From contig JAFYBI010000369.1 in NCBI GenBank assembly GCA_017540285.1, forward strand, positions 1 to 11,085: a stretch of 11,085 bases of DNA. Reading direction: 5' to 3'. Within the stretch, counting starts at the first letter, position 1. The number at the start of each line of letters is the position of its first letter. Positions 6,270 to 11,085 of this stretch are shown here, one piece after another. Below the pieces are notes generated by a model that saw only the letters and a program-made list of their open reading frames with translations, searched no databases and was not told the DNA's origin. Origin of the DNA: Clostridia bacterium. Its GTDB lineage: Bacteria > Bacillota > Clostridia > Oscillospirales > CAG-272. A program made the position numbers and the translations under genes.

Positions 6270-7025
6270 TCAAAACGGTTTGATCGCGGCGCCGTTTTCC
6301 GTCAGCGTGTCCCGGATGCGCCGGATGAAGCGGATGGCTTCGGGGGTGTCGCCGTGCACGCAGATGGAATCGGCCCGGATGGCGATGTCCCGCCCGGTGA
6401 CCGCCTTCACCTTTCCTTCGGTCACCATGCGCAGTACGCGCGCGATGCATTCCTCCTCGTCGTGGATGACGGAATCGGGCTTGGAGCGGGCGCGGAGGGA
6501 GCCGTCCTCCTCATAGTGCCGGTCCGCGAAGACTTCGCTGGCGCACGGGAGCCCGATCTCGTTCGCCGCCCGGATCATCTCGCTGCCGGAGAGGGCGAGC
6601 AGGACCAGCTTGTCATCGATCTCGGCGACGGCTTCTGCGACGGCGCGGGCGAGCTTGATGTCGGCCCCGGCCATGTTGTACATCGCGCCGTGCGGCTTGA
6701 CGTGATGGAGCCTGACGCCCGCCGCCCGGCAGAAGGCGGACAGCGCGCCGACCTGATACTGGATGTAGGCTTTGATTTCCGCGGGGGAGGCGTTCATGTT
6801 CCGGCGGCCGAAGCCCATCAAATCGGGATAGCCGGGATGCGCGCCGATCGAGACGCCGTACCGTTTGGCCAGCGCCACGGCCTTCTGCATCACGAGCGGG
6901 TCGCCCGCGTGCCAGCCGCATGCGATGTTGACGGAGGATACGAGGGGGATGATCTCGTCGTCCGCCCCGATGGTATAGGCGCCGTAGCTTTCGCCGAGAT
7001 CGGAATTCAGATCTGCAAAAATCAT
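6270..7025 (-). CDS. pxpA: 5-oxoprolinase subunit PxpA (LamB/YcsF family)
   Basis: A 251-residue cytoplasmic subunit of the prokaryotic ATP-dependent 5-oxoprolinase, which with PxpB and PxpC opens 5-oxoproline (pyroglutamate) to glutamate. The family signatures are all present: DLNSDLGES (5-13), NIACGWHAGDP (33-43), GAHPGYPDLMGFGRR (61-75), HVKPHGAMYN (108-117), EVFADRHYEEDGSLRAR (164-180) and ICVHGDTP (221-228). Length is normal for the family. The ATG at 7025 has AAAGGA upstream and lies 16 bases after the ycsI stop. No key position looks altered. Confidence 0.96.
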   Translation of the reverse strand: MIFADLNSDLGESYGAYTIGADDEIIPLVSSVNIACGWHAGDPLVMQKAVALAKRYGVSIGAHPGYPDLMGFGRRNMNASPAEIKAYIQYQVGALSAFCRAAGVRLHHVKPHGAMYNMAGADIKLARAVAEAVAEIDDKLVLLALSGSEMIRAANEIGLPCASEVFADRHYEEDGSLRARSKPDSVIHDEEECIARVLRMVTEGKVKAVTGRDIAIRADSICVHGDTPEAIRFIRRIRDTLTENGAAIKPF

Positions 7026-7041
7026 GGTGATGTTCCTTTGT

Positions 7042-7824
7042 TCAGTATTTCAGCGCAGAGTTTTTGACGTCCGTGATGAACATGTGTCCCGGGGCGTGGG
7101 TGATGGCGAAGGGAGGCTTCGCGGCCATCAGGACCGCCTGGGGCGTCACGCCGCAGGGCCAGAACACGGGGATCTCGCCCTCCCGGATCGTGACGGCGTC
7201 GCCGAAATCGGGCTTCGCGATGTCGCAAATGCCGATCCGGGACGGGTCGCCGAGGTGCAGGGGCTTGCCGTGGACGCGCGGCATGGCGGCGGTGACGGCG
7301 CACGCGCGGATCGCCTGCTCGGGCGTCATCGGGCGCATGCTGACGACGACGTTGCCGTGGAAGACGCCCGCCGGACGGCACGGCACGTTCGTGATGTACA
7401 TCGGCACGTTCCTGCCCTCTTCGATGTGGCGGACGGGGATGCCCGCCTCGAGGAGCTCGGCCTCGAAGGAGAAGGAGCAGCCGATGAGGAAGCTGACGAG
7501 ATCGTCGCGCCAGAGGTGCTCCACGTTGAGGTATTCGCCCGTCATCTCCCCGTATTCGTACACCCGGTAGCGGGGAAGGTCGCGGGCGATGTCCGCCCCG
7601 TCGGCCATTTCGGAGGTGAAGCGGGTGTCGCATACCTCCAGGACGGGGCAGGCGTAGGGGTTCTTCTGCGCGAAGAGAAGGAAGTCGAAGGCGAGGCTGC
7701 GGGGGAGCACGACGAGGTTCGCCTGCGCATAGCCCGCGCACATGCCGGACGTCTGCGTCGTGATGATCTCTTCGCGGATCAGGGAGCGCACCTCTTTCGG
7801 AGAGGCGGTACGGCAGTCGGTCAT
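7042..7824 (-). CDS. ycsI: Putative hydro-lyase YcsI, D-glutamate cyclase-like (DUF1445)
   Basis: A 260-residue soluble protein of the YcsI/DUF1445 family, related to the DUF1445 part of the mammalian mitochondrial D-glutamate cyclase, which links D-glutamate with 5-oxo-D-proline. Conserved stretches are TSGMCAGYAQANLVVLP (25-41), DLVSFLIGCSFSFEAELL (108-125), NVPMYITNVPCRPAGVF (139-155), VVSMRP (160-165), HGKPLHLGDPSRIGI (185-199), FWPCGVTPQ (221-229) and ITHAPGHMFITD (241-252). The start at 7824 is fixed by an ATGA overlap with pxpC and by AGGAGAG upstream; the in-frame upstream extension is antisense-like low-complexity sequence. Its place between pxpC and pxpA points to 5-oxoproline/glutamate metabolism. 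Whether it is a cyclase, a hydro-lyase or an epimerising activity cannot be read from the sequence. Confidence 0.93.
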   Translation of the reverse strand: MTDCRTASPKEVRSLIREEIITTQTSGMCAGYAQANLVVLPRSLAFDFLLFAQKNPYACPVLEVCDTRFTSEMADGADIARDLPRYRVYEYGEMTGEYLNVEHLWRDDLVSFLIGCSFSFEAELLEAGIPVRHIEEGRNVPMYITNVPCRPAGVFHGNVVVSMRPMTPEQAIRACAVTAAMPRVHGKPLHLGDPSRIGICDIAKPDFGDAVTIREGEIPVFWPCGVTPQAVLMAAKPPFAITHAPGHMFITDVKNSALKY

Positions 7825-8807
7825 GATTTCTCTCCTGTCTGGGTTTTCGGCGAAGCGGGGAAGGAACCGTTGAGAAGCCGGTATTCCTCCTCGTATGCCC
7901 TGTTGGCGGCGGCGAGGATGTCCTGCGCCTCCTCGACGGTCACGGGCAGAAAGCGTACGGTGCAGCCGGGCCGCATCTGCGCCGCGCGGGGAAGGTCCGC
8001 CGTGATGACGGTGGCGATCTTCGCGTAGCCGCCCGTGGTCTGCCGGTCCGCCATGAGGATGATGGGCTGCCCGCCGGACGGCACCTGGATCGCGCCGAAG
8101 GCAGTCCCGTCGGAAATGATGTCGCTCGTGGTCTTCGGGACGATCGGTTCGCCCTCGAGCCGGATGCCCATACGGTCGGTCGCGTTGGTGACGGAATACG
8201 GATGGGAGAAGAAGCCGGCGAGTTCCGCGTCGGAGAACATATAGTCCTGCGGGCCGGCGATGGTGCGGAGCACGACGTGCTTGCTGAACACCGGCAGGGA
8301 GGTGAGCCGCCGGCATTCGAGATCCGGCAGATCGGGCACGGGCGCGCGCAGCTGCAATATATCGCCCCGCCTGAGCTTGCGGCCGTCATACCCGCCGATG
8401 CCGAAGCGCAGTCCGGTGGAGCGGCTCCCCATGACGAGGGGAAGATCGAAGCCGCCGGAGACCGCCAGATAGCACCCCATGCCGTCGCGGGTCCCCGAGA
8501 GCTCCAGGGTGTCCCCGGATTCGATGCGGATGGCGGCGCCGTTCTCCACCTCCGCGCCGTTGAGCTTCGGTGCCATGTCCGCGCCGGTCAGGGCGATCAC
8601 GCAGGAGCGGTAGAACCGCGCGGTGATGCCGAGAAGCATCATTTCGATCACGGCCTCGCCCGGATCGTTGCCGACGAGCGCGTTGGCCCGTTTCATCGAC
8701 AGCGAATCGCAGGCTCCTGTCGGCGCGAAGCCGCTTGCCTGATAGCCGAAACGGCCGAAGTCCTGGACCGTGGAGAGCAGGCCGGGGGAGAGGATCTCCA
8801 TGCTCAT
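7821..8807 (-). CDS. pxpC: 5-oxoprolinase subunit PxpC (biotin-dependent carboxyltransferase-like, KipA)
   Basis: A 328-residue subunit of the PxpABC 5-oxoprolinase, built on the allophanate-hydrolase/carboxyltransferase C-D fold. Signatures include LLSTVQDFGRFGYQASG (10-26), ANALVGN (41-47), ALTGAD (72-77), YLAVSGGFDLPLVMGSRST (113-131), IAGPQDYMF (183-191), DRMGIRLEG (211-219) and GAIQVPSGGQPIILMADRQT (238-257) followed by TGGYAKIATV. I take the ATG at 8807, whose first four bases overlap the pxpB stop (ATGA) and which has AAGGGGG upstream. An earlier in-frame ATG at 8837 would add ten residues not typical of the family, and an ATG at 8801 is a close alternative. The B. subtilis homologue KipA was first described with KipI in control of the sporulation kinase KinA, but the enzyme role is the better general assignment. 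Confidence 0.95.
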   Translation of the reverse strand: MSMEILSPGLLSTVQDFGRFGYQASGFAPTGACDSLSMKRANALVGNDPGEAVIEMMLLGITARFYRSCVIALTGADMAPKLNGAEVENGAAIRIESGDTLELSGTRDGMGCYLAVSGGFDLPLVMGSRSTGLRFGIGGYDGRKLRRGDILQLRAPVPDLPDLECRRLTSLPVFSKHVVLRTIAGPQDYMFSDAELAGFFSHPYSVTNATDRMGIRLEGEPIVPKTTSDIISDGTAFGAIQVPSGGQPIILMADRQTTGGYAKIATVITADLPRAAQMRPGCTVRFLPVTVEEAQDILAAANRAYEEEYRLLNGSFPASPKTQTGEKS

Positions 8808-9553
8808 CTGCGCCGCCCCCCTTCCAGGTAAGGACACTCATAGGTGCCCGCGTTCACGGCCTTTTCGATCTTCCGGTATTCCTTTTCGTCGATCGGGACG
8901 AAGCGGATCTTGTCGCCCGCCCGGTAGAGGATCGGTTCCTCGCGCCGCGGATCGTACGGGCGGACGGGGGAACGGCCGATCAGACGCCAGCCGCCGGGCG
9001 AATCGAGGGGATACAGCCCGGTCTGGTTGCCGCCGATGCCGACGGAGCCCGCGGGGATCAGCTGACGGGGCTGCGAAAGGCGCGGGGTCTCGAGCTTCGG
9101 ATCCATCCCGCCGAGGTAGGAGAAGCCCGGCAAAAACCCAAGCATGTAGATGAGGTAATCGGGCGCGGCATGCCGCCGGATGACCTCGCGCTCGGAAATG
9201 CCCGCGTGCTCCGCCACGTAGGGAAGATCCTCGCCGTAATCGCCGCCGTAGCAGACGGAAATCAAAAAAGTCCTGGACGGCGCCGCCGCGCTCGCGGTAT
9301 TGCTCTCCGCAACGCGCCGGATCTCCCGGCAGAGCGCGTCATAGCGGATCACGCCCGGATCGTAATTGATGAGAAGGGAACAGAAGGTGGGGATCATGTC
9401 GGAGATGCCGGGGACCTCTGCGCCGTCCAGGAGGGAGCAAAGCGCGTGGACCCTGCCGTTGACGGCGGGATCGATGCTGCTGCCGAACTCCACGGTGACG
9501 GCGGAATCCCCGACCGGGCGGATGCGGAAATCACTCAAAAAGATCAACTCCAT
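8804..9553 (-). CDS. pxpB: 5-oxoprolinase subunit PxpB (carboxyltransferase subunit C/D-like, KipI)
   Basis: A protein of 249 residues from ATG 9553, the first gene of the operon and partner of PxpC in the ATP-dependent 5-oxoprolinase. Signatures are PVGDSAVTVEFG (13-24), H128 followed by YLIYMLGFLPGFSYLGGMDP (133-152), PRQLIPAGSVGIGGNQTGLY (162-181) and SPGGWRLIGRSP (185-196). The start is ambiguous. ATG 9553 has no ribosome binding site and would leave a leader of only about 15 bases. A TTG at 9538 (giving MSDFRIRP) has GGAG 9 bases upstream and gives the N-terminal length usual for PxpB (about 244 residues). Both are in frame. The stop overlaps the pxpC start by ATGA. Confidence 0.94.
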   Translation of the reverse strand: MELIFLSDFRIRPVGDSAVTVEFGSSIDPAVNGRVHALCSLLDGAEVPGISDMIPTFCSLLINYDPGVIRYDALCREIRRVAESNTASAAAPSRTFLISVCYGGDYGEDLPYVAEHAGISEREVIRRHAAPDYLIYMLGFLPGFSYLGGMDPKLETPRLSQPRQLIPAGSVGIGGNQTGLYPLDSPGGWRLIGRSPVRPYDPRREEPILYRAGDKIRFVPIDEKEYRKIEKAVNAGTYECPYLEGGRRR

Positions 9554-9574
9554 TGTGCAAAATAACTTTTTTAT

Positions 9575-9603
9575 ATTTTATCATTATTCCGCCGGATTGT
9601 CAA
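9575..9603 (-). promoter_or_regulatory. Sigma-A promoter of the pxpB-pxpC-ycsI-pxpA-ycsG operon
   Basis: On the minus strand TTGACA (9603-9598), 17 bases, then TAAAAT (9580-9575), with TGA directly upstream of the -10 (extended -10). Transcription should start near 9568. No other promoter or internal terminator is evident in the five-gene unit, whose gaps are two overlaps, 16 bases and 61 bases. Confidence 0.82.
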
Positions 9604-9605
9604 CA

Positions 9606-9649
9606 TTTTTTCGCATAAAAGCAAAGAAAACTTATAAGTATGCAAAAAA
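9606..9649. repeat. Imperfect AT-rich inverted repeat upstream of the pxp promoter
   Basis: TTTTTT-c-GCATA (9606-9617) and TATGCAAAAAA (9639-9649) are inverted copies, except for one extra base in the first arm. The gap between the arms is 21 bases and contains the palindrome CTTATAAG (9631-9638). The element abuts the -35 of the pxp operon and lies upstream of the divergent TauE/SafE promoter, a position suited to a regulator site for either or both. Confidence 0.45.
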
Positions 9650-9673
9650 GTTTCGCCGGGATCCGGGAAACGC

Positions 9674-9702
9674 TTGCAAAAACCCTCCCGATCGTGTACA
9701 AT
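9674..9702 (+). promoter_or_regulatory. Sigma-A promoter of the TauE/SafE gene
   Basis: TTGCAA (9674-9679), 17 bases, and TACAAT (9697-9702). Transcription should start near 9709, giving a leader of about 30 bases before the GTG start at 9740. This excludes the upstream in-frame starts at 9674 and 9701, which fall within the promoter itself. Confidence 0.75.
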
Positions 9703-9739
9703 GGAGAAAAATCGTGAAATCACTGAGGGAGGATTTGCC

Positions 9740-10456
9740 GTGACCGTTCTCTTTCTCCTGATCGTCTTCGCCGCCTTCTCGATCCAGTCGCTCACGGGCT
9801 TCGGAGGGCCGCTCATCGCCATGCCGCTCGGCATTTCCACGGTGGGGCTGGCTGCCGCGAAGCCGGTCGTGACGCTCTGCGCCTGGCTCTCCGCCGCCGT
9901 CATCGCGGTCCGGGAGCGGCACAACATCGTCTGGCGGGAGCTTTTCAAGATGTCCGGCGTGATGCTCATCTTCATGATCGCCGGGCTCTGGCTCTTCAAG
10001 AATGTGCAGATGCCGTTTCTGCAGGTGCTCTACGGGATCGTCGTCCTGTGCATCGGGGTGAAAAAGCTCTTTTGGCCCTCCGTCGGGGAGATGCCCCGGT
10101 GGGCGGTCGTCCTCTCGATCTGCTTGGCGGGCATCATGCAGGGGCTTTTCGTCTCGGGCGGCAGCTTCCTCGTGATCTACGCGGTGGGCGCGATCCCGGA
10201 GAAGCAGAAGTTCCGCGCGACCCTCAGCGGTGTCTGGGCGACGGTGAACGTCCTGCTGCTCGCCAGCTATGCCGTCGACGGTTCCTTTGCCCGGGAGGGG
10301 GTGCTCCCGACGGCGGCTTTGAGCCTGATCCCGCTGTCCCTGGCGGTCGTGTGCGGGAGCCTGCTCGCGGGAAAGCTGAACCAGAAGACATTTTTGAAGG
10401 CGGCGTACATCCTCCTGATCGTCTCCGGCGCGGTGCTCCTCGTGACGAATCTGTAA
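9740..10456 (+). CDS. TauE/SafE-family membrane transporter
   Basis: A 238-residue polytopic membrane protein with about seven to eight hydrophobic helices. It belongs to the TauE/SafE (sulfite exporter, UPF0721) family, whose members move organic anions such as sulfite or sulfoacetate, usually outward. Both internal repeat signatures are visible: SLTGFGGPLIAMPLGIS at 17-33 in the first half, and GIMQGLFVSGGSFLVIYAVG at 131-150 followed by the conserved FRATLSG at 158-164 in the second. The start is GTG 9740, with GGGAGGA 6 bases upstream. Length is close to the family's usual 240-260. It is transcribed away from the pxp operon from its own promoter. A shared regulator is possible, but a functional link to 5-oxoproline is only suggested by proximity. 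Confidence 0.9.
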   Translation: MTVLFLLIVFAAFSIQSLTGFGGPLIAMPLGISTVGLAAAKPVVTLCAWLSAAVIAVRERHNIVWRELFKMSGVMLIFMIAGLWLFKNVQMPFLQVLYGIVVLCIGVKKLFWPSVGEMPRWAVVLSICLAGIMQGLFVSGGSFLVIYAVGAIPEKQKFRATLSGVWATVNVLLLASYAVDGSFAREGVLPTAALSLIPLSLAVVCGSLLAGKLNQKTFLKAAYILLIVSGAVLLVTNL

Positions 10457-10493
10457 CGCCGCGGAAAAACCCGGAAGAATTGTCCGAAACCAC

Positions 10494-10522
10494 TTGACGG
10501 AGTTCTTGCGATCGGATATAAT
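10494..10522 (+). promoter_or_regulatory. Sigma-A promoter of the LRR surface-protein gene
   Basis: TTGACG (10494-10499), a 17-base spacer, and TATAAT (10517-10522). The transcript should start near 10529, giving a leader of about 65 bases. I see no convincing terminator between the TauE/SafE stop (10456) and this promoter, so read-through from the upstream gene is possible. Confidence 0.82.
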
Positions 10523-10541
10523 CAAAACGGAACATCGTCTT

Positions 10542-10553
10542 CCGGCGCGCCGG
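10542..10553. repeat. Perfect 12-bp GC palindrome in the 5' leader of the LRR gene
   Basis: CCGGCGCGCCGG reads the same on both strands and sits about 15 bases after the predicted transcription start. As DNA it could bind a dimeric regulator; as RNA it could form only a tight or intermolecular hairpin. In GC-rich DNA it may also be chance. Confidence 0.3.
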
Positions 10554-10592
10554 GGGACACGGCCTCACGAAATACCCCGAAGGAGGTTTCCC

Positions 10593-11085
10593 ATGAAAAA
10601 GAGACTATATTTCCTCGCGCTGCTGTGTGCGTTCGCAGCGCTTCTGGCGGTGTACGCGACGGCGGCGAACGTCACCATCAATTCCACCAACTTCCCGGAC
10701 GCGAACTTCCGCAGCTATGTGTCTGCCAACTGCGACACGAACAACGACGGCACGCTGAGCGCGTCTGAGATCGCGGAAGTGACGGAGATTTCCTTCGACG
10801 AGGAAGGCATTTCCAATCTGAAGGGCATCGAAACCTTCACGTCTCTGGAAATATTGTACTGCAGCGACAACCAGCTGACCTCGCTGGACGTGAGCAAAAA
10901 CACCGCGCTGAAAGAACTGTACTGTTACTCCTGCGCTTTGACTTCTCTTAATGTCACCGACTGCCCTAAGCTGGAAACACTGCTGTGCGATGATAACCAG
11001 CTGAAGTCTCTGGATGTAAGCACGAACACGGTGCTTGCAACGCTGGCCTGTTCCGACAACCAGCTGTCTATGCTGGATGTGAACA
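10593..11085 (+). CDS. Secreted EF-hand/leucine-rich-repeat protein (5' part, runs off the edge)
   Basis: The first 164 residues of an exported repeat protein; the rest lies beyond the right edge. AGGAGG lies 6 bases before the ATG. Residues 1-25 are a signal peptide (KKRLYF, hydrophobic core, cleavage likely near YATAA). Residues 28-66 (NFPDANFRSYV, then DTNNDGTLSASE at 48-59) match an N-terminal module common in Clostridial surface LRR proteins. The loop has acidic/polar ligands at 48, 50, 52, 56 and 59 as in a canonical calcium-binding EF-hand. From about residue 85, 21-residue leucine-rich repeats follow (for example LETLLCDDNQLKSLDVSTNT), with at least four units visible. Such proteins are usually exported and cell-wall or surface located, with roles in adhesion or polysaccharide contact; the exact role is unknown. 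Any anchor domain would be in the missing C-terminus. Confidence 0.9.
   Translation, partial: MKKRLYFLALLCAFAALLAVYATAANVTINSTNFPDANFRSYVSANCDTNNDGTLSASEIAEVTEISFDEEGISNLKGIETFTSLEILYCSDNQLTSLDVSKNTALKELYCYSCALTSLNVTDCPKLETLLCDDNQLKSLDVSTNTVLATLACSDNQLSMLDVN
10845..11085 (+). repeat. 63-bp tandem repeats encoding 21-residue LRR units
   Basis: Four successive units begin at residues 85, 106, 127 and 148, each following the pattern L-x-x-L-x-C-x-x-N/C-x-L-x-x-L-D/N-V-x-x-x-x-x. GACAACCAGCTG or GATAACCAGCTG recurs in units 1, 3 and 4 at 63- or 126-base spacing. The array continues past the window edge. Confidence 0.85.

Noticed and set aside
6240..6276. Imperfect AT-rich hairpin (GTTTT..GATTTT / AAAATC..AAAAC) spanning the pxpA stop codon.
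   Set aside because: Stem is weak, AT-only and interrupted, with no T-tract after it; not enough to call a terminator or attenuator before the ycsG gene.
5552..7067. Plus-strand open frames of 243 and 268 codons opposite the ycsG and pxpA genes.
   Set aside because: Low-complexity charged translations with no motif, opposite genes with strong family signatures; typical GC-rich shadow frames.
7024..8831. Long plus-strand open frames of 334 and 209 codons antisense to ycsI and pxpC.
   Set aside because: Composition is that of an antisense reading of GC-rich coding sequence; the minus-strand proteins are unmistakable.

Overview
The window reads as a stretch of a GC-rich Bacillota (Clostridia-type) chromosome, probably from an anaerobic gut or environmental lineage. 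This is inferred from four things: sigma-A promoters with almost consensus boxes and exact 17-bp spacers, AGGAGG-type ribosome binding sites, family 1 sugar-binding lipoproteins, and a secreted EF-hand/leucine-rich-repeat protein of a kind common in Clostridia. There are no rRNA or tRNA genes, no CRISPR array and no transposase. Because the genome is GC-rich, long open frames run antisense to most real genes; I treat these as shadows.

Left part, minus strand (1-3435): an ECF sigma factor, its membrane-bound partner (probable anti-sigma factor) and a large sugar-binding-type lipoprotein form a tight three-gene unit, read from about 3480 down to a terminator at 536-573. A plausible ECF-type promoter (GTAACC-N16-CGTC) precedes the sigma gene, which suggests autoregulation. 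A second, consensus sigma-A promoter (508-485) then starts a MalF/UgpA-type ABC permease that runs off the left edge.

Middle part, plus strand (3608-4889): a sigma-A promoter drives an unrecognised two-helix membrane protein and a small lipoprotein, joined by an ATGA overlap. They end at a bidirectional terminator shared with the convergent operon to the right.

Right-centre, minus strand (9603-4925): a five-gene operon, pxpB-pxpC-ycsI-pxpA-ycsG, equivalent in content to the ycsFGI-kipIA cluster of Bacillus subtilis. PxpABC together form the ATP-dependent prokaryotic 5-oxoprolinase, which opens 5-oxoproline to glutamate. YcsI belongs to the D-glutamate cyclase-like (DUF1445) family, and YcsG is an NRAMP-fold transporter whose metal-binding residues are replaced. 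Together they suggest a self-contained route for taking up and/or processing 5-oxoproline or a related compound. The first two junctions (pxpB/pxpC and pxpC/ycsI) are ATGA overlaps.

Right part, plus strand (9674-11085): a TauE/SafE-family membrane transporter has its own promoter, divergent from the pxp operon. It is followed by a separately promoted, secreted EF-hand/LRR protein that is cut by the right edge. The most distinctive items for a second look are the NRAMP-like protein without a metal site inside the 5-oxoprolinase operon, the sigma/anti-sigma/binding-lipoprotein unit, and two AT-rich inverted repeats placed just upstream of the two minus-strand operon promoters.
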